NCBI GenBank assembly: GCA_900768515.1
Contig: CAAGDG010000058.1
Location: forward strand, 1 to 64,000
From: Lentisphaeria bacterium
GTDB taxonomy: Bacteria > Verrucomicrobiota > Lentisphaeria > Victivallales > Victivallaceae
DNA length: 64,000 nucleotides
Direction of reading: 5' to 3'
Shown here: positions 34,101 to 41,506 of the stretch, piece by piece
Layout of the letters: each line of letters begins with the position of its first letter
Position numbering within the stretch: the first letter of the stretch is position 1
Notes under the pieces: generated by a model
Seen by the model: the letters and a program-made list of their open reading frames with translations, nothing else
The model's database searches: none
Told to the model about the DNA's origin: nothing
Position numbers and translations under genes: made by a program

Positions 34101-34438
34101 GAACTGTATTCCAGCATGAATTTCCCGCCGTTCCAGGGATTGCCCGGCTCGGCGATCTCCTTCCCCGCCGTCTCCACCCGGCAGCGGACCCGGGATCCGG
34201 CGAGCGCAGCAGTGTCAAGTTTGCCGAAAGCGCCGGTTATGCCCCGTGAAACCTTGTCCGGCGCGACTTCAACCAGCAACGATTTTTCGGAAAGACGCGC
34301 ACCGCCGGGCACCAGGTAAAAAGCGGAGCCGGCGGATTTCCCGCCAAAAGACTCCTCCAGCACCGGGGCGGCAGACAATGCGATGGTTCCCGCGGCAAGC
34401 GCGGCAACCCCTTCCAGCAATCCGAACTTCAGCCTCAT
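31127..34438 (-). CDS. Giant secreted glycoside hydrolase-like protein, diverged paralogue 4
   Basis: This ~1103-residue protein starts at 34438 (GGGAG box ten bases upstream) with a signal segment (about 5-24). The N-terminal half differs from the other three paralogues but still holds GDGKGGWSDQGPEND (about 190-204). The GH-A-like barrel has candidate acid/base E593 (GFNEQEF) and candidate nucleophile E755 (VVTEHAHTFWN). The FYGANLCF barrel start is replaced by RFLSSCEGTD. The C-terminal TGELFLDV/TPRLQG block is kept. The different active-site surroundings suggest a different substrate from paralogues 1-3. It is monocistronic, convergent with the ADP-ribosylglycohydrolase gene and divergent from cstA. 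Confidence 0.78.
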   Translation of the reverse strand: MRLKFGLLEGVAALAAGTIALSAAPVLEESFGGKSAGSAFYLVPGGARLSEKSLLVEVAPDKVSRGITGAFGKLDTAALAGSRVRCRVETAGKEIAEPGNPWNGGKFMLEYSSGGKHFYPQGKMRTGSYDWMPVEFMVSLPFDLDSANIALGLQDTSGQIRFRNLSVGVVDSFLDFRKAANMGYADPTPGDGKGGWSDQGPENDAANLDRKQELFANVPFRLLEPDANGGKTVLTMRSARFPNGPERVVLPAGERRLEGRNLYLLHTLCWAAPGEVGRLVVTGENGRKQSFEIRSGRDVGDWWSPKSLENGAVGATWLNSSNRVGAYVSRFQLPEKFGPVKEVVLESAGSGSIWIVLAATLSDSVYEPPRAKQVRITADEVWRPFRYRNERGIIAGSALDRSGFLPFHKVGELGRVIVNAAGQLAFEKEPDRPARFLSSCEGTDAFIGRADVAGPQLDTHEKIAAYTQRLRRAGYNMTRTHFLDAVLVLRSEKAFEFSPENLDHFDYLIYCMKENGIYLNFDAMSSWRGYLPGSPWRPEHSRKSYFKLSMHYDPVAREHWRRGIQELLCRVNPYTGTRLIDDPVLAMVQGFNEQEFAFIWPDDWTGLTPRWREFLRSRYPSIEKLNAAHGSNYGSFDAVPIFTPESVQAKNALGRDVNEFLTAVEGDTFRWYSKTLRELGYRGIISNYNMGRARRYSLIRSEMDAVTMNGYHAHPTNYMQPGSTISQESSLSNAGGQFRGFVSTRLAGKPIVVTEHAHTFWNRYRYEQAFVTGAYAAFQNFDGLTQFAQPQSVVPVERINPFLSMSDPVQQASEFLTFFLFRRGDVKPADRGVRVRFNADEMFRRFEFGDSVSATQSRLALVTGFSTDVVASGREPFPARPGEAVLAGDGGSAVVSHAEGYALISDTASGNFKLGPALEELKRQGLLPAENRTDVANELFENATGELFLDVRKRLLSVNTPRLQGVCAEAGTQYRLPDFEVREMSRRGNLSAVSIDGDRPLRDAERIAVVYATDALNSNMVFDDADLRTLRNIGGSPVLLRTGSFAFVLRNRNAGSLRLWALTPEGERTEEIAPVRRSGDTVEFRVDTAKLKEPTVFFELARK

Positions 34439-34502
34439 CGATGATCTCCCTGGTTCATGGTACAGGTGGCATTCCGGCAGAAAAAAACCGGTATTTTGTA
34501 AT

Positions 34503-34531
34503 ATGTTACCCTGTTCTCCATCAAAATACAA
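34503..34531 (-). promoter_or_regulatory. Promoter candidate for GH paralogue 4
   Basis: Minus-strand TTGTAT (34526-34531), 17-bp spacer, TAACAT (34503-34508). Confidence 0.5.
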
Positions 34532-34605
34532 GCATCGTTTCTCCGGTTTTTTTCATCTTTTTCAAACCATCATCTTTTTAGGGATGACAGCCCGGCCGAT
34601 TTTTC

Positions 34606-34633
34606 TTGTATTTTCGGCAGAAGGCATTATATT
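34606..34633 (+). promoter_or_regulatory. Promoter candidate for cstA
   Basis: TTGTAT (34606-34611), 16-bp spacer, TATATT (34628-34633), about 40 nt before the start codon. Confidence 0.6.
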
Positions 34634-34679
34634 AATCAAGTTACAATGTTTTGAAAAAAACAATCTGAAAGGCGGAAAA

Positions 34680-36146
34680 ATGTTACTGTTTCTGGTGGGT
34701 CTGGCAATTCTGATTATCGGCTACTTCACCTACGGGAAATTCGTCGAAAAGGTTCTCGCCCCCGACGACCGCGAAACTCCTGCAAAGAGATGTTACGACG
34801 GCGTCGATTACCTCTGTCTGCCACACTGGAAAAACATGCTGATTCAGCTGCTCAACATCGCCGGCGTCGGCCCGGTGATCGGCGTGATCCTCGGGATCAA
34901 ATTCGGCGTGATCGCATTTCTGATCATTCCGATCGGCAACATCATCGGCGGTTCGGTCCACGACTTCGTCTCGGGCATGATGACGCTGCGCCACAACGGA
35001 TCCAACCTGCCCGGCCTGATCCGCATGACCACCGGAAAGTGTTTCTACTGGCTGTTTTCAGCATTCATGGTCTTTCTGCTGCTGCTGGTGGTGGCGGTCT
35101 TCATCAACATTCCGGCCAAGCTGATCGACGGCTTCTGGCCTTCGACCGCGCTTTTCTGGACCGCGGTGCTCTGCATCTTCCTCTACTACATTGCCGCAAC
35201 GCTCTTCCCGATCGACAAGATCATCGGCAGAGTCTACCCCTTCTTCGGAGCGCTGCTGATTCTCGGCACGCTGGCGATCTTCGTGGTCCTCTTCTGGGAG
35301 GCGCTCCGGAATCCGGCGCTGCTGCAGGAGAGCGAGGCGTTCCGGCAGCAGATGTTCACACCCGAAAACAACAACCCGATCCTGCCGATGCTCTTCGTGA
35401 CCATCGCCTGCGGTATTCTCTCCGGCTTCCACGCCACCCAGTCGCCGATCATCGCCCGTACCATGGCCCATGAAAATCAGGCGCGTTCCTCCTTCTACGG
35501 CATGATGGTCGTCGAAGGTCTGATCGGAATGATCTGGGCCGCCGCCGGACTCGCAATCTACAACCTCTATCCGGAACTGATGAGTAAAGATCCCACCGTC
35601 GCGCTCAAGAGCATTACCGACCACTTCCTCGGAACCGGAGTCGGCGCCGTCACCGTGATCAGCGTGATCATCCTGGCGATCACCTCCGGAGACACTGCGA
35701 TGCGGAGCCTCCGTCTGAGCCTCGGCGAGATGTGCTCGGTTCCGCAGAAGCAGATCCGCAACCGGCTGCTGCTCTGTCTGCCGCTGATCGTGGTGGTTTC
35801 GCTGCTGCTCTGGTGGTCCAACCTGAGCGCCTCCACCTTCAAGCAGCTCTGGAACTACTTCGCCTGGGGCAACCAGGTGCTGGCCGCCTGTACGCTGACC
35901 GCGGCGACGGTCTGGCTGACCGCCCAGCGCAAGCCGGGCTGGATCACCGCGCTCCCCGGCGCATTCATGATTTTCATCGTGACCACCTACATTCTCTGGA
36001 TTTCTCCGGAACACGGCGGCCCGGTCGGATTCGGAATGGAGCTTAAACACGCCTATCTGGTCGCGGCGTTCCTGGCCGCCATGACGATTCTCTGGGCCTA
36101 CCGGCACGGAGAGAAGATGCTTGGGAAATTCGATTCCATCGACTGA
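34680..36146 (+). CDS. cstA: CstA-family carbon starvation/pyruvate-type transporter
   Basis: This 488-residue integral membrane protein has more than ten hydrophobic segments, beginning MLLFLVGLAILIIGYFTYG. CstA signatures are present: DYLCLPHWKNMLIQLLNIAGVGPVIG, NIIGGSVHDFVSGMMTLRHNG and FHATQSPIIARTM (quoted as separate parts of one conserved region). The family takes up pyruvate or small peptides in carbon limitation. The length is nearer the short CstA variants than the ~700-residue E. coli protein. The GGCGGAAAAA box and ATG at 34680 set the start; the frame is open upstream but crosses the promoter. It is a single gene with its own promoter. The substrate is inferred from the family. 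Confidence 0.85.
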   Translation: MLLFLVGLAILIIGYFTYGKFVEKVLAPDDRETPAKRCYDGVDYLCLPHWKNMLIQLLNIAGVGPVIGVILGIKFGVIAFLIIPIGNIIGGSVHDFVSGMMTLRHNGSNLPGLIRMTTGKCFYWLFSAFMVFLLLLVVAVFINIPAKLIDGFWPSTALFWTAVLCIFLYYIAATLFPIDKIIGRVYPFFGALLILGTLAIFVVLFWEALRNPALLQESEAFRQQMFTPENNNPILPMLFVTIACGILSGFHATQSPIIARTMAHENQARSSFYGMMVVEGLIGMIWAAAGLAIYNLYPELMSKDPTVALKSITDHFLGTGVGAVTVISVIILAITSGDTAMRSLRLSLGEMCSVPQKQIRNRLLLCLPLIVVVSLLLWWSNLSASTFKQLWNYFAWGNQVLAACTLTAATVWLTAQRKPGWITALPGAFMIFIVTTYILWISPEHGGPVGFGMELKHAYLVAAFLAAMTILWAYRHGEKMLGKFDSID

Positions 36147-36212
36147 AGAATCCTTCGCGAGCGGCACCGTCTGCGGCAATTTTCCACCGGAGCGATGTTG
36201 TCAACTCCGTGT

Positions 36213-37094
36213 TCAGTCGCGCTTCGACGCCGGGGGGAAAGGTTCCACCCGGCAGCCGCGCAATCCGAAACGGGATGAAAGCAGTTCATCTCCCGGCGCC
36301 GGCCGGGAGACCGGCGCGGCAACCGCCGCCGGCACGCCGGTGAACTCCGGCCGGTCCAGCAGCGTCTGCAGCAGCGGGCGGGCCATCTCCGGATCCACCG
36401 GTTTCCGGCAGATCGCCAGAATCAGCCGCGGTTTCGACTCGCGAACAATCGCGGCGGAACGAACCTCTTCCGGCGTGGTCGCAACGCGGCCGGCAAGCAG
36501 CAGACCATCGTCGGAGAACTCCACCTGCAACACCTCCTCCGGTTGAAATTCGTCAAGCAGTTTTGCCCTCCGGTTCAGGTAGTCGCGCATCGCCTGCCAG
36601 TCGACTTTGCGAAGCAGCTCCGGAAGGTTGCCGTAAATGCCGGCATGATGACCGTAGCGGGGTTCGACCATTTCCGCGAGCGCCTGTTCGAGCGTCCAGT
36701 TTTCAAAGACGATCCGGCCGGCGGCCACCACCACGCCGGTCCGATTGGAACCATGCCAGCAGTGAATCAGGATCGGTTTCGGCGCACATTGAACGATTTC
36801 CAGCGCATTGCGCAGATCCTTCTCCGAAACCGAACCGGCATTGAGCCGGAGCCGGTATTCCGTCAGTCCGGAATTGAGCAGCTTCCGGGCATCGGAGTGG
36901 AAATGCCGCAGATTAAGTACGCTTTTGTACCCCCGCCGGGCCAGTTCCCGGAACTGTGCGGCGGTCGGCTGACCCGACCGGCTGATCTTCAGTTCGGTAC
37001 TGACAACGTGAAAATTGACCGGGAGCTCTCCCTCCTCCGCGGCCAGAAACAGCGACGCCGCCAGCATCTGGAGAAACAGAAAAAACTTGCGCAT
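36213..37094 (-). CDS. Exported dual-specificity/tyrosine phosphatase-like protein
   Basis: This 293-residue protein has an N-terminal signal peptide (MRKFFLFLQMLAASLFLAAE). A cysteine-phosphatase domain carries the P-loop HCWHGSNRTG, with C112 and R118 forming CX5R, and a SRSGQPTAAQFRELARRGYK entry motif typical of DSP/KAP-like bacterial phosphatases. A ~100-residue C-terminal extension (from about 185) has no recognised domain. Export makes a protein-tyrosine substrate unlikely inside the cell; phospholipid, phytate-like or sugar phosphates are possible. It is the last gene of the dapA-ybaK-lipoprotein run, 26 bp after the WW-repeat lipoprotein. No terminator is clear in the 66-bp gap before cstA. 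Confidence 0.8.
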   Translation of the reverse strand: MRKFFLFLQMLAASLFLAAEEGELPVNFHVVSTELKISRSGQPTAAQFRELARRGYKSVLNLRHFHSDARKLLNSGLTEYRLRLNAGSVSEKDLRNALEIVQCAPKPILIHCWHGSNRTGVVVAAGRIVFENWTLEQALAEMVEPRYGHHAGIYGNLPELLRKVDWQAMRDYLNRRAKLLDEFQPEEVLQVEFSDDGLLLAGRVATTPEEVRSAAIVRESKPRLILAICRKPVDPEMARPLLQTLLDRPEFTGVPAAVAAPVSRPAPGDELLSSRFGLRGCRVEPFPPASKRD

Positions 37095-37120
37095 TGCGTC
37101 ATCCTCCCTCTTTCAATGGT

Positions 37121-39274
37121 TCACTGATCCTCACCCCACGGAAACCAGAACAGCTTCCCCCGGAGTCGCCCGTGATCCACCTCATGCTCGTAAAGGCCGA
37201 AAAGAACGCTGATCCGGCGGCGTTCCGGGGAGTTCTGGTAGAGGAAGCCGGGCAGCTGATACTCCGAAGACTCCCCCCTGCGGCGTTCCTGATAGAGAAA
37301 CCCGAGCACCGACACGTCGCGGTCGCCGTCGATTTCATCGGCGTGAAAGAGACAAGTGTTCATCTTCCAGTCCCCGCCGCAGCGGACGTAGTTGAAGAGC
37401 AGCAGCGGCAAGAGGTCGAGCGAGAAAAACTCCCTGTCCTCACAGTAATATTGGGCGATGGTCTCTGCGAGCGTTTCGCACGACTCCAGATCGCCGGGGG
37501 GCGCCAGGCTCAGAAAGCGCAGCTCCTTCGCCAACGCTTTCCGGCTGGCGTCGACCTCCGCCCGGATTCTGAGCCGGAAACTTTCATCGGGATTCCGGCA
37601 GTCGTGTTCTCTCTGGAACGCCGCCTCACAGCGGTGCAACGCACGGACGATCCGGTCCAGCCGCCGCCGATCGACGCCGTCGCGCCAGACCCGGCAGCGG
37701 CCGCTCTCCCAGCCGGAGAGGAGCGGCAGGATCACACTTTCGTCGGAGACCAGCTTGCGGCTGGAGCTGTAAAGCGCGATCTGCCTCTCCGGGTCTGAAG
37801 CGGAGGTCGGCAGAGAACATTCCGGCTCCCGGTCGACACGGCGCTGATAGCCGAGTCCGCACAGAAAATAGACATTTTCATCCTCCAAACTGAGAACCGG
37901 CGAGGCAAACAGCGTCCGGGAAAGCGCACTTGAGTTGCGGGTGACCAGCGGCCAGAGGGTGAAGGAGACCTCTTCCCCTTCCCTCCGCCAGATCCAGAGC
38001 GGCCAGAGACAGGAGTAGCCGACCTGTTCCGGAGCAATGACTTCTCCGCTTTCAGGATCGCGCCGTTCCGGCTTGCTGGAGCTGATCCAGAGAATCGTCC
38101 CCAGATTGAGAATCCTCTCCTTCGCGCTGTTCCGGTAGAAGTAGAAGGGGAGCAGCGCGTTTTCCCCTTCGACACGCCAGAACAGCGGGAAAAAGCCGTA
38201 CCCGGGCCTCCGGCGCTTCCACCAGGCCGGACCGACCCACGAGAGCTCCTTCCCCCGGCCGAAGAGCGGGAAGAGCCCGAAGGTTCCCGACGGAACATTC
38301 CACCACACCGGACCGGCGAATCCCCACTGCGGGAACTGCCACAACACCGGAAAAAAGCCGCGACTGCCCGCCGACGTCCACCAGAGCGGGCCGACGTAAT
38401 TGAAGGAATCGCTCCAGTAGGAGAGCGGGAATACGCCGCCCTCGCCGGTCACCCCCTCCCGGGTGCGCCACCAGACCGGACCGAGATTCGAAAACTCCGC
38501 CCCCCGCATTCCCAGCGGGAAAACACCCCAGCTCCCCTCCAGAGACCACCAGACCGGACCGACGTAACTGAAGAACTTCCAGAAGGGAACCATCTCTCCG
38601 GCAGCCGCCGGATCGCCGCCGGTGCAGCCGACAACCAGTCGACTGAGCGGAAAAAACCAGAACTCCCCGTTCCGGAAATCCATCCAGATCAGCGGGAAAA
38701 GACCGCCCGAGCGGGAGTTGCGGTTCCACCACGCCAGCGCAACGTGGTTGAATGTGGAACTGAAGCCTGCCGCCGGAACCACCCCCCATGAGCCGGTTTC
38801 GCGGTTCCACCACGCCAGCGCAACATGATTGAACGTGGAACTGAAGCCTGCCGCCGGAACCACCCCCCATGAGCCGGTTTCGCGGTTCCACCACGCCGGC
38901 ACAACATAACTGAGTCCGGGGGTGAACCATCCCACCGGGAAGAGTCCGCCGCGCTTCAGGGGCGGCTGAAACCAGAGCGGTCCATAGTAACGGAAATCCG
39001 GTCCGTGGTGAAACAGGGGAAACACGCCGAAACTGCCGGAACGCCAGTAACCATTCAAAAACGCCAATCCTTCGGCATTCCGGCTGAAAACCGGCCAGAG
39101 AATCGTAAGCCGGTCACGATCCGCATAGCAGAGCGGCCACAGGTTGACCTTTGTCCCGTCAAACTGGATTGCGCCATGGTCCCGGTCCTCCCCCGTCCGA
39201 AGAGAGGCACAGCCGCCGAGGAGGAAAACCATCGCCAGGCATCCGGAAAAGACAATTCGTGCAGCTCCCCGCAT
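37121..39274 (-). CDS. Lipoprotein with tandem WW/GxFPL repeats, unknown function
   Basis: The start at 39274 (MRGAARIVFSG) has AAGGAG upstream and gives a lipoprotein signal with lipobox LLGGC. The N-terminal half (about 60-340) is a series of ~26-30-residue units of the type GPVWWxxxxGSWGVFPLxW. Eight WW pairs are visible, with weaker units at both ends. Two adjacent units are nearly identical because of an 81-bp DNA duplication. The C-terminal ~350 residues are non-repetitive and include cysteine-containing segments (CRNPDESFRLRIRAEVDAS). The repeats suggest a beta-propeller or beta-solenoid envelope protein. It lies between ybaK and an exported phosphatase. I do not recognise the family. 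Confidence 0.78.
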   Translation of the reverse strand: MRGAARIVFSGCLAMVFLLGGCASLRTGEDRDHGAIQFDGTKVNLWPLCYADRDRLTILWPVFSRNAEGLAFLNGYWRSGSFGVFPLFHHGPDFRYYGPLWFQPPLKRGGLFPVGWFTPGLSYVVPAWWNRETGSWGVVPAAGFSSTFNHVALAWWNRETGSWGVVPAAGFSSTFNHVALAWWNRNSRSGGLFPLIWMDFRNGEFWFFPLSRLVVGCTGGDPAAAGEMVPFWKFFSYVGPVWWSLEGSWGVFPLGMRGAEFSNLGPVWWRTREGVTGEGGVFPLSYWSDSFNYVGPLWWTSAGSRGFFPVLWQFPQWGFAGPVWWNVPSGTFGLFPLFGRGKELSWVGPAWWKRRRPGYGFFPLFWRVEGENALLPFYFYRNSAKERILNLGTILWISSSKPERRDPESGEVIAPEQVGYSCLWPLWIWRREGEEVSFTLWPLVTRNSSALSRTLFASPVLSLEDENVYFLCGLGYQRRVDREPECSLPTSASDPERQIALYSSSRKLVSDESVILPLLSGWESGRCRVWRDGVDRRRLDRIVRALHRCEAAFQREHDCRNPDESFRLRIRAEVDASRKALAKELRFLSLAPPGDLESCETLAETIAQYYCEDREFFSLDLLPLLLFNYVRCGGDWKMNTCLFHADEIDGDRDVSVLGFLYQERRRGESSEYQLPGFLYQNSPERRRISVLFGLYEHEVDHGRLRGKLFWFPWGEDQ
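38721..38882 (-). repeat. 81-bp tandem duplication inside the WW-repeat lipoprotein
   Basis: Copies at 38721-38801 and 38802-38882 differ at only three positions, all synonymous, so each encodes the same 27 residues containing FSSTFNHVALAWWNR. A third partial copy starts at 38883. This indicates a recent in-frame expansion under protein-level constraint. Confidence 0.9.
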
Positions 39275-39322
39275 CCCGTTCTCCTTCCTCACGTTGTGCC
39301 GAAAACTCCGGCGGCGGCCCGG

Positions 39323-39811
39323 TCAGCAGCGGCCGCGGACAATCGCGGCAAAGGATGCGCCGATCAGTCCGGCCAGAGCCGAAGGCGCCATCTCCACCTG
39401 CGTACCGATCCGCCCGCCGCTGAAGATGATGGTGTCGAATGCCTGCGCGGAAACGTCGATCACCGTCGGGAACCGTTTCTTCATTCCGATCGGAGAACAT
39501 CCGCCCCGGACGTAACCGGTCAAAGCGGTGATCTCGGCCACGTGAATCATCTCGACCGACTTCACCCCGACCGCTGCTGCGGCGGCCTTCAGATCGAGCT
39601 CCTCCGCCACCGGAAGCATGAAGACGAAACACTCCCGGCCGCACCGGGTCACCAGCGTCTTGAACACCCGCTCCGGAGACTGGCCGAGCAGTTCGGCCAC
39701 GGTCACGCCGTCGACCGCCTCCCCGTCGCGGTGCGGATACAAATAATGCGCATACGGGATCTTCGCCTGATCCAGGATGCGCATCACGTTGGTCTTTTCG
39801 AACTTTCCCAT
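39323..39811 (-). CDS. ybaK: Cys-tRNA(Pro)/Cys-tRNA(Cys) deacylase (YbaK/EbsC type)
   Basis: This 162-residue cytoplasmic protein matches the YbaK subgroup: KTNVMRILDQAKIPYAHYLY at the start, LGQSPERVFKTLVTR in the middle, and TGYVRGGCSPIGMKKRFPT near residue 115. YbaK hydrolyses cysteine wrongly attached to tRNA(Pro), acting beside ProRS. The start at 39811 is the most plausible after the dapA stop at 39822; no strong ribosome site is seen, so coupling to dapA is likely. It is the second gene of the dapA run. There is no sign of degeneration. Confidence 0.88.
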   Translation of the reverse strand: MGKFEKTNVMRILDQAKIPYAHYLYPHRDGEAVDGVTVAELLGQSPERVFKTLVTRCGRECFVFMLPVAEELDLKAAAAAVGVKSVEMIHVAEITALTGYVRGGCSPIGMKKRFPTVIDVSAQAFDTIIFSGGRIGTQVEMAPSALAGLIGASFAAIVRGRC

Positions 39812-39821
39812 CAGCCGGAAT

Positions 39822-40697
39822 CTATTTGAGGTCGCCAACCCGCTTCATCGCCGCGATCAGTTTCTCACGGTGTTCGGCGGAGAGTTCGCACAGCGGCAGC
39901 CGGTACTCCTCCTTCATCCAACCGGCCATCGCCATCGCCGCCTTGATCGGAATCGGATTGGTCTCGATAAACTGGTCCCGGAAGAAGCAGTAGAGCCGCC
40001 GGTGCAGCTCCAGCGCCTTGCCGTAATCGCCGGAGAGCGCCGCCGACACCATCTCGGTCATCGCCGCCGGATAGAGGTTCGAAGTCACGCTGATCACGCC
40101 CCGGCCGCCGACCGCGATCATCGGCAGCGCCAGCGAATCGTCGCCGCTCAACACCGTGATGTCGCAGAGATCGAGAATCGCGGAAACCCGGTCCACGCTC
40201 CCGGCCGCCTCCTTCACCGCGACCACCATCGGATTTTTTGAAAGCCGCGCCACCGTCGCTTCCGCGATCGGAACGCCGCTGCGACCGGGCACGTTGTAGA
40301 GCACGACCGGAAGCCCGACCTCGTCGGCCACCGTGGAAAAGTGGCGGTAAAGCCCTTCCTGGGTCGGCTTGTTGTAGTAGGGAGTCACCTGAAGCGTCGC
40401 ATCGGCGCCGGCCGCCTTCGCCTCGCGGGTCAGGTGGACCGCCTCCGCGGTGGAATTCGCGCCGGTTCCGGCGATGATCTGGCAGCGACCTGCCGCCTGT
40501 TCGATCACGGTTTCGATCACTTTGAGGTGTTCCTCGCAGGTCAGTGTCGGCGACTCGCCGGTGGTCCCGACCGGAACGATTCCGGCGACGCCGCCGGCAA
40601 CCTGCTGATCGACGATGCGCCGCAGTGCGGCATAGTCCACCTGTCCGCCGTCGAAGGGAGTGACCAGCGCGGTGTAGACGCCTTCCAAATGAATCAT
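39822..40697 (-). CDS. dapA: 4-hydroxy-tetrahydrodipicolinate synthase
   Basis: This 291-residue TIM-barrel enzyme condenses pyruvate and aspartate semialdehyde, the first committed step to diaminopimelate and lysine. Key residues are visible: Schiff-base lysine K162 (VVAVKEAAGS), Y134 (LYNVPGRSG), threonines T45-T46 (VGTTGESPTL) and PYYNKPTQEG. Length and motifs are typical of DapA rather than the sialate or KDG aldolase relatives, though NAL-family members share most of them. A promoter lies at 40787-40815 and the gene opens a four-gene minus-strand run. Confidence 0.92.
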   Translation of the reverse strand: MIHLEGVYTALVTPFDGGQVDYAALRRIVDQQVAGGVAGIVPVGTTGESPTLTCEEHLKVIETVIEQAAGRCQIIAGTGANSTAEAVHLTREAKAAGADATLQVTPYYNKPTQEGLYRHFSTVADEVGLPVVLYNVPGRSGVPIAEATVARLSKNPMVVAVKEAAGSVDRVSAILDLCDITVLSGDDSLALPMIAVGGRGVISVTSNLYPAAMTEMVSAALSGDYGKALELHRRLYCFFRDQFIETNPIPIKAAMAMAGWMKEEYRLPLCELSAEHREKLIAAMKRVGDLK

Positions 40698-40786
40698 TTT
40701 ATCCGCTCCAAGAGTATTGTGTTGAAATCGTCACGGTTCCGGCATCCGCTCCTGATCCGCATCCGCCGGGATTCTTCCATTGATTT

Positions 40787-40815
40787 AACATAATTCGATT
40801 CCGGAATGAAATCAA
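40787..40815 (-). promoter_or_regulatory. Sigma70-like promoter for the dapA run
   Basis: Minus-strand TTGATT (40810-40815), 17-bp spacer, TATGTT (40787-40792). Confidence 0.6.
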
Positions 40816-40836
40816 TAGTGTTTTGCCATTTTTGAT

Positions 40837-40865
40837 TTGAAAAACAGCAGTTGCGCCGCTAATTT
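40837..40865 (+). promoter_or_regulatory. Sigma70-like promoter for the small lipoprotein gene
   Basis: TTGAAA (40837-40842), 17-bp spacer, TAATTT (40860-40865). Confidence 0.6.
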
Positions 40866-40870
40866 ATGCG

Positions 40871-40923
40871 GAGGGGGGCACGAAAGTCCGGGCCACCTCG
40901 ACAGCCAGGGAGGAGTTACCGCC
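40871..40923 (+). other. 5' leader with conserved-RNA-like core, uncertain
   Basis: The ~52-nt leader contains CACGAAAGTCCGGGCC and CCTC-GACAGCCAGG-GAGG, the latter placing the GGAGG ribosome site in a short hairpin. GAAAGTCCGGGC recalls the RNase P core, and the GCC...AGCCAGG pattern recalls part of a GEMM riboswitch, but neither is complete. It may be a leader that modulates translation. Confidence 0.3.
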
Positions 40924-41424
40924 GTGAAAAAAATGATGAAAATGTGCTGCGCCGCCGCGCTCCTTGCCCTCTGCGGCTGCGTCTCGTTCGAGTATGAGGG
41001 GAATCGGGAACCGAATCCCACCAGCGACGTTCAGGTCTACACCGACGCCACCCGGATCGACCGCCCCTATCAGGTGCTCGGCCGAGCCTCCGCCTCCGGA
41101 AGCTACCTCGACGTCTCCCGCGAGAAACTTCAGGCCAAACTGGTTTCGGAAGCCAGGAAACACGGAGCCGACGCCATTCTGATCACGGAGCAGCAGGTCG
41201 TTTCCGACGGGGTCCAGCGCAACGCCCCGCTATTCGAGAGCGCGTTCGACTACGACGACACCAGCCGCAGCTGGCGGCAGATCTACAAGGACGTTGACCT
41301 CAATTACGGCAGTGTGCGGGGAACTCCGACCGATACCACAACCCTGACCAGTTACCGCCGGATTCTGCGTGCGGAATTTCTGAAATACTCCCCGCAGACG
41401 ACGCCGGAAGCGGATCGGCCGTAA
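40924..41424 (+). CDS. Small lipoprotein, unknown function
   Basis: This 166-residue protein starts at GTG 40924 with GGAGG ten bases upstream; an ATG at 40933 is an alternative. The signal ends in lipobox ALCGC. The mature part contains YQVLGRASASGSYLDVSREKLQAKLVSEARKHGADAILIT (in separate parts), a pattern seen in small stress-type outer-membrane or periplasmic lipoproteins where a VxGxA strand precedes an LxxxAxxxGADAI helix. Function is unknown. It has its own promoter and terminator, so it is a single-gene unit between dapA and prc. Confidence 0.78.
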   Translation: MKKMMKMCCAAALLALCGCVSFEYEGNREPNPTSDVQVYTDATRIDRPYQVLGRASASGSYLDVSREKLQAKLVSEARKHGADAILITEQQVVSDGVQRNAPLFESAFDYDDTSRSWRQIYKDVDLNYGSVRGTPTDTTTLTSYRRILRAEFLKYSPQTTPEADRP

Positions 41425-41445
41425 CCCGCCTTTCCCGAAAAATCA

Positions 41446-41488
41446 GCGCCCCGCCGGAACGATCCGCAGCGGGGCGCGAAATTTTTTT
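41446..41488 (+). terminator. Intrinsic terminator of the small lipoprotein gene
   Basis: GCGCCCCGC (41446-41454) pairs with GCGGGGCGC (41469-41477). GAAA and seven T residues (41482-41488) follow. Confidence 0.8.
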
Positions 41489-41506
41489 ACAACCCGGCGG
41501 CGGGGA

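Noticed and set aside
34383..34679. N-terminal extension of CstA
   Set aside because: The extension crosses the promoter and a divergent gene start. The hydrophobic CstA N-terminus begins at the ATG at 34680, which has its own ribosome site.
38721..38900. CRISPR array
   Set aside because: The repeat units are adjacent without spacers and are in frame within a protein-coding gene.
40871..40923. RNase P RNA
   Set aside because: Only the GAAAGTCCGGGC-like core is present, and a lipoprotein gene with a ribosome site follows within 55 nt. The ~350-nt length and the 3' core are missing.
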